This document shows, in pieces, positions 10,627 to 21,825 of a stretch of DNA of 64,000 bases. A program made the translations under genes and the position numbers. Under the pieces are notes generated by a model that made no database searches, was not told where the DNA came from, and saw only the letters and a program-made list of their open reading frames with translations. This stretch comes from Beta vulgaris subsp. vulgaris (lineage: Eukaryota; Streptophyta; Magnoliopsida; Caryophyllales; Amaranthaceae). The stretch's first letter is position 1. The number at the start of each line of letters is the position of its first letter. The stretch covers positions 56,923,655 to 56,987,654 of the forward strand of contig NC_079202.1 in the NCBI RefSeq assembly GCF_026745355.1, read 5' to 3'.

Positions 10627-13420
10627 ATGAAAAGGAAGGAACGTAGCTGGATGTATGAAAGACTTGATGGGCGTGCCCTTAGAACTGAGTATGTGAAAGG
10701 AGTTGATAAGTTCATTGAGTTTTGTTTACAACATCCTCATTTAAATGACGGTGATAAGATAAAATGTCCATGCATAAGGTGTAATAACTTGCGTTATTTG
10801 GATGTGGACACGGTCAAAGTACATTTGTACAATAAGGGTTTTAAACCGAATTACTTTGAGTGGTTATGTCATGGTGAACGTGCTACGGGGTCCTCCTCAT
10901 CTTCTGCTCAGTCAAATCCATATGTGGATATGGTTGTGGATGCTTTAGGGAATACTGAAGATCATGCCATGCTTGCCGGTTCAAACTCAGTTGAAGAAGA
11001 ACCAAATGGTGAAGCAAAGAAGTTTTTTGACCTTCTTAAGGCGGCCGAGAATCCCTTGTATGAAGGGAGCAAGATGTCCGTGCTGGAGATGGCTTCTAGA
11101 ATCACAAGTTTAAAGTGTGAGTATAACCTACCACACAGGTGTGTTGATGGTTTTCTTAGTTTATTGAATGAGGTGATACCCCAGAACAACAACATGGGAA
11201 GAACTTTCTACGACACAAAGAAAGTTCTAAAGGGTTTGGAGCTTCCTCATGAGAGGATACATGCATGTCCTAAAGGTTGTATGTTGTTTTGGAAGGGCGA
11301 TGCTCACTTAGAGAAATGTAGTGTATGCGGTAGTGATCGGTACAAGAAAACTTCTAAGGGCAAACTTATTCCTGCAAAAGTGTTAATGTACTTTCCAATC
11401 ACACCGAGGTTGCAGAGGTTGTTTGCAACTAAGAATATCTCTGAGAAAATGACATGGCATGCCGACAATCCTCGAATGCAGGGTACCTTAGCACATCCAA
11501 GTGACAGTGAAGCATGGAAACACTTTGATAGAACCTTTCCCGATTTCGCCGCCGAGGCTCGAAATGTTAGACTCGGGCTGTGCACCGATGGATTTTCTCC
11601 ATATGGTAAGTTTGGAGGGCAATATTCATGCTGGCCAGTTATCCTCACACCATACAATTTGCCTCCATCCATGTGCATGAAGAAACCATTCATGTTTCTT
11701 TCTTTGCTCGTTCCGGGACCTAAAAATCCCAAAGGAAACTTGGATGTGTTTATGCAGCCTCTAGTTGAAGAGTTGAAGCAGTTGTGGCATATTGGGGCTA
11801 CGACCTATGATGTTTCAAGGAAGCAAAATTTCAACCTTCGAGCATCGTTGCTTTGGACAATTAGTGACTTTCCTGCGTATGGTATGTTGTCCGGATGGTC
11901 TACTGCTGGAAAGAAGGCATGTCCTTATTGCATGGAGAAAAGCAAGGCATTCTGGCTTGAACATGGGGGTAAAGTGACATGGTTCGATTGTCATCGACAA
12001 TTTCTTCATTCTGACCACCCATTTCGAAGGAATAAGACTGCTTTTTGTAAGAATAAGGTTGAGAATGGCGTAGCTCCTCACATAATGTCTGGAGAGGAAC
12101 TGTGGCAGTGCGTGAAGGACTTACCTAAAGCAACTGATGGTCCCGAGGCGCTGAACCGATTGAAGAAGGATAAAAAAGGTTGGTTGAAACAGAATATTTT
12201 GTGGGAGCTTCCATATTGGAAAGATTTGATTATCCGTCACAACTTAGATGTCATGCATGTTGAGAAGAATTTTTTCGACCAACTCATTAACACTGTGATG
12301 GATGTGAAGGGTCAAACTTCAGACACCCTTAGTGCAAGAAAGGATATGGCTAATGTTTGCAAACGTCGGGAACTGGAGCTTGTTGATGATGGTGTGGGGA
12401 ATTTGGCCAAGCCTAAAGCACCTTACACACTCGACAAGGCTCAGAAAAAGGTATTTTGAGAGTGGGTACGTGATTTGAAGTTTCCAGATGGCTTTGCATC
12501 GAACTTGAGTAGATGCGTGGATCTTAGTTGCAGTAAATTGCAAGGATTGAAGAGCCATGACTGTCATGTATTCATGGAGAGGCTGTTGCCGGTTGGTCTA
12601 AAAGAATTGCTTCCTTTGCATGTTTGGAAGGCGATAACCGAAATAAGTCAATTCTTTCGAGACTTGTGTGCGTCCACAATCAAAGTCAGTGAGATGAAGC
12701 GCTTAGAGAACAACATCGCTGAGATCTTATGCAAGTTGGAAAAAATCTTTCCTCCATCATTTTTTAATTCAATGGAGCACTTGCCGGTTCACTTGCCTTA
12801 TGAAGCAAAAGTTGGTATAACTTTCATACACAGGAATATGGCAAGAATAAGTCAACTATGAACTATGGTGTATGTGTACAAGCTGCTGATAGAGCTGATT
12901 ACTTTGGCATTTTGGAGGAGGTTATTGAACTGGTGTACCATGGTAATTTGGCTGTTTATAAGACAATTTTGTTCAAGTGCAATTGGATGGACTCGGACAA
13001 GGGTATGAACATTCATGAACAATACAAACTTGTGGAAGTCAATCACACCAAGAAATACCCAAAATATGATCCATTTGTATTGTCGTACCAAGTTAGCCAA
13101 GTATACTACGCGCCGTATCCCAGTCTTAGGAGGGATAAACTGCAATGGTGGGCTGTGTTTAAAACGAAGGCAAGGTCCGAAGTTGATGCCCGGTTGATTT
13201 GGATGTTCTCCAGGAGGAAAGAGTTGATACCGCTGCAGTTCTTTGTGCTCCAGATGAGATACCAGATTATGATGCTGGTGACGACAACAATAATGATGAG
13301 ATCATGGAATTTGAGGCGCCGAATGAACAAGGAGAACCAAGTGATTATGAAAGCAGCGACGAGGCTGGTGATTTGAGTGACGAGGATGATGACGAGGATG
13401 ATTTGTTTGATGACGTTTAG
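10627..13420 (+). pseudogene. TNP2-type CACTA transposase, broken
   Basis: The first open segment (10627-12459, 610 codons) has the N-terminal transposase-associated domain with CPCIRC (about residues 6-82), a Cys-rich stretch CPKGC...CSVC (about 213-238) and the Transposase_21 core with LCTDGFSPYG (about 319-328) and NLDVMHVEKN (about 538). A TGA at 12457-12459 stops it, but the same frame continues (12475-12861) with the DUF4218 motif GLKSHDCHVF. In related proteins a Cys usually follows the IF/VF before EW, so TGA probably replaced TGT or TGC. A block of this domain is missing near 12815-12850. A frameshift then leads to a DUF4216-like part (12858-13190), and another frameshift near 13195 leads to an acidic C-terminus ending at 13420. 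Role in the family: DDE-type cut-and-paste catalysis at the CACTA ends. Confidence 0.9.
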
Positions 13421-13684
13421 TGTATTTTGTTACCTTATGTAGTTTGCTTTTGTTGTAAGACAATATGTTTGTCTTTATCGCTAGTGCAGATCTCTATGTG
13501 TAAGACATATTATTTATTTTTATTATATGTGTTTTAGTCATTTAATATGTTTTTAATTTGAAGCTTTTTCCAAATTGATTAATTATGTGATTTTCAATAT
13601 TTTGTACTACGGTTTTATAATATGTTTATGATTAATTTCATAGTTTATTGATTATAATATGTGATTACTTTCAAGCTTTTGCAG

Positions 13685-16625
13685 ATGTCATCAGGTACCG
13701 GATCCGGAGGTGGTCCTCGTGATGGGGGTAGTGAGCCTCAGCCTGAGCGTGATGGCGAGTTGGAGAGAGACAAGGATAATCATGAGGCTGGGGTAGGTGA
13801 CAACAAAAAGGAGTTGGATCCCAATGGACTTTGGTAAGTTATATTATGAGCGTAATACTTTATTACTTTTAATAGATTTTATTGGTGTTATTCACTTGGT
13901 TTTAATTGCTTTTGATCAGGTTTGAGACAATGGAGTCATTCGCAACATGACTAAATGCTTCAAGCAACATTTCCATCATCCATGGAGGAACTATTCGCAG
14001 GTTGATGACGATACAAAAAACCTTTGGTTCTCAATTTTCAAGGTGAAATCATCTTTGTTAAGTTTATAATATGTAAAAATATTAACTCGTTGTGCTTAGT
14101 TTTCTTATATATGTAAACTATATCTTTATACTTAAGTTTATAATATGTAAAGTAACTCTTTATGATTGGTTTCTTATATCCATGTAGGGCTCATATAAAT
14201 GGAGGGAGGAACTTCAATCCCAAGTGAGATCTACATACGACAGGAAAATGGCGAAACGATTGAAAGATAATCACCACTCGATAGTAAAGAAGAAGGGTGG
14301 TGTTTGTCCGACATGGTTGTCTCTGAGCATTCACGAGCAGATGATGAAGAATGCTCAAGACAAGGATTTCAAAGCACGATCTCAGAAGGCTAGCAAGAAC
14401 CGGCGAGGAGGTGACTTGACCAGCAGCGTACCTCCTTCTCATGTCCAGGGTTCTATTTCCTCAGCAGAGCGCGCCAAGAGATTGGTAAGTGTAACTTGTT
14501 TGAATACATTTAATACAAAAACTTGATTTAATTAATGTCTTTGAACGTGTAGGCCGCACAGCGTGGAGGGATGCTGCCTTCCGCTGTGGACTTGTTCATG
14601 GATACACACATGAAGGATGAGTCTGGAAAGAAGGTTCCGATCAACGACAAAGTCCAAAAAATCAAGGTAAGTGTCTTAAACTTGGAATAGGCATAGAGGT
14701 AGGATTATAGGAACATGAAACCCAAAAAAGGCTCGAAATAGCTTAGTTTTTCTCATATTGATTGGCTAAGTGTATTAAACTTGCTTAGAATCATACAACC
14801 AAGTAGTAGAAAGTTTAAATGAGTATTCTAGGACTTGCATAAGCAATAAGAACTTGGAATAGGCATAGAGGTAGGATTATAGGAACATGAAACCCAAAAA
14901 AAGCTCGAAATAGCTTAGTTTTTCTCATATTGATTGGCTAAGTGTCTTAAACTTGCTTAGAATCATACAACCAAGTAGTAGAAAGTTTAAATGAGTATTC
15001 TAGGACTTGCATAAGCAATAAGAACTTGGAATAGGCATAGAGGTAGGATTATAGGAACATGAAACCCAAAAAGGGCTCGAAATAGCTTAGTTTCTATCAT
15101 TTTCATTGGCTAAGTGTATTAAACTTGCTTAGAATCATACAACCAAGTAGTAGAAAGTTTAAATGAGTATTCTAGGACTTGCATAAGCAATAGAACTTGG
15201 AATAGGTATTGAGGTAGGATTATAGGAACATGAAACCAAAAAGGCTCGAAATAGCTTAGTTTTTCTATATTGATTGGCTAAGTGTCTTAAACTTGCTTAG
15301 AATCATACAACCAAGTAGTAGAAAGTTTAAATGAGTATTCTAGGACTTGCATAAGCAATAAGAACTTGGAATAGGCATAGAGGTAGGATTATAGGAACAT
15401 GAAACCCAAAAAAGGGCTCGAAATGGCTTAGTTTCTATCATTTTCATTGGCTAAGTGTATTAAACTTGCTTAGAATCATACAACCAAGTAGTAGAAAGTT
15501 TAAATGAGTATTCTAGGACTTGCATAAGCAATAAGAACTTGGAATAGGCATAGAGGTAGAATTATAGGAACATGAAACCCAAAAAAGGGCTCGAAATAGC
15601 TTAGTTTCTATCATTTTCATTGGCTAAGTGTCTTAAACTTGCTTAGAATCATACAACCAAGTAGTAGAAAGTTTAAATGAGTATTCTAGGACTTGCATAA
15701 GCAATAAGAACTTGGAAAGGCATAGAGGTAGAATTATAGGAACATGAAACCCAAAAAAGGGCTCGAAATAGCTTAGTTTTCTATCATTTTCATTGGCTAA
15801 GTGTCTTAAACTTGCTTAGAATCATACAACCAAGTAGTAGAAAGTTTAAATGAGTATTCTAGGACTTGCATAAGCAATAAGAACTTGGAATAGGCATAGA
15901 GGTAGGATTATAGGAACATGAAACCCAAAAAAAGCTCGAAATAATTAGTTTTTCTCATATTGATTGGCTAAGTGTCTTAAACTTGCTTAGAATCATACAA
16001 CCAAGTAGTAGAAAGTTTAAATGAGTATTCTAGGACTTGCATAAGCAATAGAACTTGGAATAGGCATAGAGGTAGGATTATAGGAACATGAAACCCAAAA
16101 ATGGCTCGAAATGGCTTAGTTTCTCTCATTTTCATTGGATAAGTGTATTAAACTTGCTTAATCCATTCTTGCAGGAAAGTTATGACAAAACTCTTGCTCA
16201 ATGTGAAGAAAGAGGTGAAACCAAGGCCCGAACCAGATTTTCTTTGAGACTGTTGGTGGCAGAAAGAAAGGGTGGGTTCCTGGTTTGGGGACGAGTGCAG
16301 ACCTCTATTTTGAGAGGTCTTCGAGGGGAGGAGGTAGTTCGTCCTCCAGTTGCACTCCTTCCATGTATTCTCAGTTGTCTTCGAAGTTTGAGGAAGAGAG
16401 AGCCGAGATGCAAAGAGAAGTGAGCGGATGCAGAAGGTGATAGAAGAGGAACGCATCGCAGGCAAAGGGAGAGAGAGGAGGATCGCAGGGTGTATGTGAG
16501 TACCTGACGCAGATGAGGGCCACTATGGAGACATACAGCCAGATGATGAGCCAGTGTGGTGGTTCTTTCCCCCTCCCGGGCCTCGAGACCCCCCACCGGC
16601 GGTGGTGATGCGTGTGCGACTTAGG
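13685..16625 (+). pseudogene. TNPA/Ptta-type second CACTA protein, spliced and broken
   Basis: Predicted exons by GT/AG and reading frame: 13685-13833, 13920-14042, 14188-14484, 14553-14666, then 16175 to about 16625. The middle exons encode the plant En/Spm (Ptta) domain: FKQHFHHPWRNYSQVDD, CPTWLSLSIHEQM, ERAKRL. The second exon lacks one A near 13930, which shifts the frame before MTKCFKQH. The last exon carries the usual GGRKKGWVPGLG motif out of frame, a serine-rich stretch and a Glu-rich coil, with several more frame breaks. In En/Spm this protein binds the subterminal repeats. The fourth intron is swollen by a 170 bp tandem repeat. Confidence 0.85.
14675..16162 (+). repeat. Tandem repeat, about 172 bp unit, roughly 9 copies
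   Basis: The word CTTGGAATAGG (with small variants) recurs at 14681, 14853, 15025, 15196, 15365, 15538, 15711, 15884 and 16054, giving unit lengths of 169-173. The last copy is partial. Units contain TCTAGGACTTGCATAAGC and AACCAAGTAGTAG. The whole array lies in one intron of the second CACTA gene. Copies differ by few substitutions, so the array expanded recently. Confidence 0.95.
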
Positions 16626-16877
16626 ATCCTACATTAGCTTGCACTATCTTGTTTATATTTCGGAACGTGAAAACATATAATTTAGTTAAAACCGTTAACT
16701 TATTTTATGTATGTATGAATTTATATTAGTGTATTTATGAAGTTATATTTAATGTAAACAGGTCATTAGTGCAGAATTTGGCGCATTAGCGGACAGCTTG
16801 AATATATATTTGATTGGAAAACGAAACAGGTTAAAAACTATTAAATTACAATTATTTAAAAAAAAAAAAAAAGGAAT

Positions 16878-17238
16878 TAGCGTCCGCCATTTGGAGATTA
16901 ACGTCCGCAAAAACTTATTGGACCAACTAGCGTCCGCCTCTGGCAGAGGACGTAATTTACCGTCCGCTGAAGCCGACGCTAACTAGCGTCCGCTTCTGGA
17001 AACGGACGCTAAATACCGTCCGCCGGGAAAGACGGACGCTAGTTGGCGTCAGCAGCAAAATCGGACGCTAGTTGTCGAAAAGCGGTCGGTATATTTTAGC
17101 GTCCGTTTATCGGACGCTAATCTTGCCATTAGCGACCAGGTGTTTTGCATCAGCTGTTTAGCGTCCGTTATCGGACGCTAATATGTTTAGCGTCCGATTC
17201 CGCATTTTTACCGTCCGATTTTGTCGGACGCTAAACCC
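16878..17238. repeat. Right subterminal repeats of the 7.8 kb CACTA
   Basis: Dense AGCGTCCGC / GCGGACGCT units in both orientations, mirroring the left end. A poly-A run (16859-16872) precedes them. Confidence 0.8.
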
Positions 17239-17964
17239 TAACATTCTTGTTGTGTATGGAGAGAAATAGAAAGAAGAGAAAACCAAATAAAATCACGTTT
17301 TATTAATTTAAAACGACCTAAAATGATAATTTTTCATTTCTTTTAGAGCAGAAAAGTATGTGACTTTTAATTTCAAGTAATACTTTAATCATTACTATTT
17401 TTATTATATTTGTATAAGATATTTATATGTTGATGAGAATTTAATTTATAAAAAATTGACCTGAGATATCAAAAAATAATTATTTGAGGGAGGGAGTACA
17501 TTATTCATGTATTTACTATGGTGTAGTACATAACAAAATTATTAGAGGTCATTAGGTTTAATGTATGAGTAATAAGTTGGCTATGTTTAGCAATATTAGA
17601 TGAAAATAAATTAAAATTGATAAGTTAACTGAAACTAATAAGATAAAGTTGAACTGACAAGGTATCGGAACTATAAGGTAGCTAGTGAGTTTATTTGTTC
17701 GGCAAAATTAGTTGCTTAAGTTAATAAATATTTTGACAAAATTAGTTGTTATCAAAATTTTAAGAAGATTATCAAAATTCCAGCCAGTCACTTTTTAAAA
17801 AGGTAAAAATTTAACTTATCATCTAAGTCATTTTAACCACTTGAAATTTTATTTAAGTTACTCACCAGGACACTACTATTCATTTAACACCTAAATATGT
17901 TAGCAACTTATCATTTAAGGTAACTAAAATGCTTCCTCAAACAAAGCTGTTAATAACACTATAA

Positions 17965-18228
17965 CTAGTTATTAGGCCCAGGCTATGCCCCGGGTAAGAA
18001 AAATTTCATTTATTAATATTGTACTTTGATATGATAGCACTAAATACAACTTGGTCTAGTGGTTAAAACTTTAGTACATGAACTTGAGGTCACAAGATCA
18101 AAACCTATACTATGCAGTTTCTATTTTTTTTTTATTGTACATGGATTACGTGAACTAAAACTCCCTATGGAGAGCGCCACGTGTCACCGTTCCTGATTTA
18201 CGCACGCCTTTTGATATATTAGTATAGA
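17965..18228 (-). mobile_element. Short Helitron-like element, locus A
   Basis: On the minus strand it begins TCTATACTAATATATC and ends with a GC-rich dyad near the end (CCCGGG...GCCTGGGCC) followed by AATAACTAG, then host T. TC at the start, a hairpin and CTAG at the end, and insertion between A and T are Helitron hallmarks. There is no coding capacity. It is shared with locus B (50446-50710), so it predates the duplication. It ends 82 bases before GLP exon 2 and carries tRNA-like A and B boxes. Confidence 0.75.
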
Positions 18229-19479
18229 TACCCTTAAAAAAAATTATCACCATAGTATTTTTGTTGTATATACCTATCCTTATGCTAAGTGATTCCCTTT
18301 TCTATTACAACATTCACTAATGGAAAATTTTGCAAGGATCCAAAGTACGTGACAATAAATGATTTCTTGTACAAAGGGTTTAACATACCCGGAGACACAA
18401 ACAACACTCAAGGAGCAAATGCCACACTAGTCGACATCAACCTATGCCCCGCAGTAAACACACTAGGGGTTTCCATCGCTCGTGTAGACTTCGGACCCTT
18501 TGGTCTTAACACTCCGCATTTTCATCCTCTAGGTTCGGAGATGTTCGCGGTGTTAGAGGGCACCCTATATCCGGATTTGTGACCATAAAAACAAGCTCTA
18601 CGACACCATTGTTAAGAAGGGCGATGTAATCGTCTTCCACAAGTTTAATCCACTTTCAACTCAATCTGGGAGACAATGCTGTGGCAATTGCCTCATTTGG
18701 CAGCCAAAATCCTGGACGAGTAAATGTTGCTAATAGTATTTTTGGAAGTACACCACCTATTTTTGATGATGTTCTTACCAAGGCATTTCAAGTGAATGAG
18801 AACGCAATTGAGCAATTTCGAGCTCAGTATTCGAAAGATAACGTAACCGATGCCAAGAGGACGGTTCTAAGGTTGTTATCTCAGTTTACTTCATAAAGCT
18901 AATTCAATTCTTTGGATGGTGTAGTTGGAGCAAATTAAGTGGTAATGAAGAATTAATATGTTGTTTACGGTACTATTATCTTAATTTAGTGAGCCTTAAG
19001 ATTTTTTTTAAGGCTATGCTATTGTTATTGGTGATGGCAATTTTTGTTGGAGTTGTATATCACCTATATAAGTTACCATGACTTTAATAAATAATAACAT
19101 TTTATACTTATTATAGATCTTAATGTTGTATGGTGATTCTTTAGCATATGATGATCATTTCTTAATGTTCTTAGATGATGATATAGATTCTTTAGCATAC
19201 TTATTATAGATTTTTTGTTGGAGTTGTGATGTACATGTATTAATCCATAACCACTTATCAGTAATAATGAATTAGTTTTCAGATATTGCTTATTCTCTAA
19301 AATAATAAATGGATTTTTCGTGTATGGGTGCGCGTGTGCATGCGCATGTGCATGTGTGTGTCGGTGGATTTGGGGTGGGTGGATGGGTGGGGTTTAAGTT
19401 CATATGATCAGAAGCACCCTTATGGTGAGAATTGTGAGAGCCGCTTAATCGTCCTCACTTTACGAAGATTTCGCTCATT

Positions 19480-19720
19480 TCATAATGTTTTTGCTCATTT
19501 TATGTTTTTGCTTATTTAACATTTTTATGCTCATTTCACAACTTTTTTTGCTTATTTTATGTGTTTCTCATTTTACGCTTTTGCTCATAACTTTTTTATG
19601 CTTATTTTACGTTTTTCCCATTTTACAATTTTGTGCTCATTTTACGTTTTTACACATTTCATGTTTTCTACACATTTTAAACTTTTATTTGCACATTTAT
19701 TATTTTTTTTTGCTCGGTTT
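19480..19720 (+). repeat. Degenerate TTTTGCTCATTTTACG repeat
   Basis: T-rich imperfect tandem copies of a roughly 16-25 base unit in the 3' flank of GLP locus A. The counterpart is at 53440-53680. Confidence 0.7.
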
Positions 19721-19724
19721 AGAA

Positions 19725-21159
19725 CACTAGTAGAATAAATGCTATTTGCTGCGGTTAAAAATTGCTATATTGCTGCGGTTTTGGGCGCGCAGCAATTAAA
19801 GGGGCAGCAATAGGTATTAATAATATTGCTGTAGTTTTAAACCGCAGCAATATCTACAAATATTGCTGCGTTTTTAGGCCAAACCGCAACAATATTTTTA
19901 TGTATTACATATTTAACAGAGTATTGTTGCGATTTTGGGCCAAAATCGCAGCAATATGTCAAACTATTGCTGCAGTTTTGGGCCCAAACCGCAGCAATAG
20001 GTCCTGGTAACCAAAAAAAAAAATTTTTTTTTTCATTTTGCAATCACATTTGAAAAATAAAAATCCGGTAACAAAAAAATCCACTATCCACAAAATTTGC
20101 ATATGAATTGAAAATGAAATGACATATAAATAATATCAATATATAACGATAAAAAAAACTAGTTACATAAATAATACAATAAATTTAAAAGTAAAATGAA
20201 AAAAAAAAACACTTACAACTAAAACTGAAAAATTGACAAATTGTACATAATTACAGTAGAAATTCGAAAACAACCAACAAATTGGAGGAACACAACCAAC
20301 GGCGACCCAAAACGAGTACTTGAATCTGGCGAACTGTTGAGCAACGAACGAAAACCGAACGGTCGACGACGACCTTATGAATCTGGCGAGCAAATAGCAA
20401 TAAACGGTCGACCTTGCGAATCTTATGAAATCAAATAGCAAATAGCAATCTGGCGACCTTATGAACGAATACCGAACGAAAACAATGAACGGTCGACCTC
20501 GTCGAAAGACCTTGCGAGTTTGGCGAGGGACTTGCGAATTCGTCGAAATCAACGCCAACCTCGTTGAAAGACCTTGCGATTTTGGCGAGGGACTTTTCGA
20601 AATCAACGTCGAACTTGCGAGTTTTGCGATTTCGAAAGACGACGTTGATTTCGAAGGACGTCCGGCGTGATTGAGAGGGTTAGAGGAGAGAGAGAAGATG
20701 AGGGGAGAAGAGAGAGAAGATGAGAGGAGGCGTGGCGTAACTGAGAGGGTTAGAGGAGAGAGAGAAGTGAGAGAAGATGAGAGGAGGCGTGAAAAAGATG
20801 GGAGGAAGAGAGGAGGAGAGAGAGAGGGGATACCCTACTTGGGCCGTTTTGTTATTATATTAAAATCATATTACTGCGGTTTTTTTAGGAACCGCAGCAA
20901 TAGGTTAAAATAATATTTTTTAATATTATTTTAATATATTGTATGCGGTTCTTTCTAGAAACCGCAGCAATATATTTGGTCAAATAGTCAAAAAGTTTCA
21001 AAAAAAAATCCGTTGAAAATATATTGTTGCGGTTTTCGGCCGAAACCGCAGCAATATGGTTATTTTTTGTTTTTTCTTTTCTTTTTACGTGATATATTAC
21101 TGCGTATGGGTAAAACCGCAGCAATACCACTGCAGCAAATAGCATTTATTCTACTAGTG
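19725..21159. mobile_element. 1.4 kb non-autonomous CACTA element
   Basis: It has 28 bp perfect terminal inverted repeats starting CACTAGTAGAATAAATGC, flanked by GAA on both sides (19722-19724, 21160-21162). Subterminal copies of ATTGCTGCGGTTTTGGGC appear in both orientations at both ends. The middle has a GAGA-rich stretch (20680-20830). Short open frames inside have no recognisable protein. The homologous place in locus B, near 53682, has no insertion. Confidence 0.92.
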
Positions 21160-21232
21160 GAAGTTTTTGCTGATTTTTAGTGAATCTCACCATAAAAGGG
21201 TTCTCAATAGAATCCAACCCGTATATGTATAA

Positions 21233-21825
21233 CTAGAATTTTTTGCACGCGATGTGTGCTTGAATATTTTTTGAAACAGGAACTCGATTTTCTTCGGCAT
21301 AAGAGTCAAAATTTGAACATTAGACATACAAAGTATAATTGTTTTTAGTTGCAAAATTTGATTGGTTTAGTTTCTGTCACTTAAGTCTCTCATCATTTTT
21401 TTTGTTTTTTTTTTTACTTTTCAAAGTTAAATTCTATGAACAAAATAGAAATTTTATTGAATTTATTTATGATTTCTAATATTATAATTTTTTAGTTGAT
21501 TTTTGAATTAAGTATAGTACTTCATAAGTTGTAAAGAAAGTGGACACTTTGATTTCAAGTCAATTTTTTCATAGATTGTAATTTGTAATTGAATTTTTAA
21601 GTTTTTATAAAGTTTCCTCATTTTAGTGATTTGCATAACGTAAATTATGCAATTTTATGATTTTAGTTGACTTGTGAGTGTTCGTTATAATTATATTTTT
21701 GGTATTTTTGTTTGAAGCCCCCTTTAATTTGTATGTGAATTTGTAATTTAGAATGGGAAGGGGGGGTAAAATAGGTATTTCAAAAGATGACACCATTGCT
21801 CCCCCCTTCTCTTATATAATAGAGA
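21233..21825 (-). mobile_element. Helitron-like element, locus A
   Basis: On the minus strand it starts TCTCTATTATATAAG and ends with the dyad GCACACATCGCGTGC, a short A-rich spacer and TTCTAG, with host A|T at the junctions. The interior is AT-rich and non-coding. Related copies are at 53753-54174 (same locus in the duplicate, internally shorter) and 57508-58026. Confidence 0.78.

Larger units (their letters stand above)
9434..17254 (+). mobile_element. 7.8 kb CACTA (En/Spm) transposon
   Basis: The ends are CACAACAACAATCC and, inverted, CACAACAAGAATGT, flanked by the 3 bp duplication TAT (9431-9433, 17255-17257). The matching intron of the GLP at 49124 reads straight through TATATGGAGAG at about 49728, giving the empty site. 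It encodes a TNP2-type transposase and a second, TNPA/Ptta-type protein, the two-gene plan of autonomous En/Spm. Both genes are now broken, so it is a defective copy. Subterminal fields of AGCGTCCG/CGGACGCT repeats fill both ends. It sits inside the same intron as the copia element, about 290 bases from it. Confidence 0.95.
2868..18896 (+). pseudogene. Germin-like protein pseudogene, intron filled by two transposons
   Basis: Exon 1 is 2868-3019 and exon 2 is 18311-18896. Exon 1 encodes a germin-type signal peptide (start MEKTDRAGNTAIW) and has two one-base losses against the copy at 45727; the first leads to a TAG at 3000-3002. Exon 2 matches the intact exon at 50793 but is 7 bases shorter. 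Frameshifts lie near 18573, 18587, 18636, 18650 and 18670. The splice acceptor AG is AA at 18309-18310. The intron is over 15 kb because a copia element and a 7.8 kb CACTA element inserted in it. The cupin ligand motif HFH...E is still readable. Family role (cell-wall cupin, oxalate oxidase or superoxide dismutase) is known from germins; this copy should be non-functional. Some one-base losses could be read errors, but the lost acceptor is a substitution. Confidence 0.9.

Noticed and set aside
19328..19519. Open frame beginning MRVCMRMCMCVSVDLG as a small secreted peptide
   Set aside because: Encoded by a GTGT-rich simple stretch that is disrupted by an LTR element in the homologous locus B and not conserved.
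20163..20913. Open frames within the 1.4 kb CACTA as a transposase
   Set aside because: No CACTA transposase motif; sequences derive from GAGA-rich and subterminal repeats.
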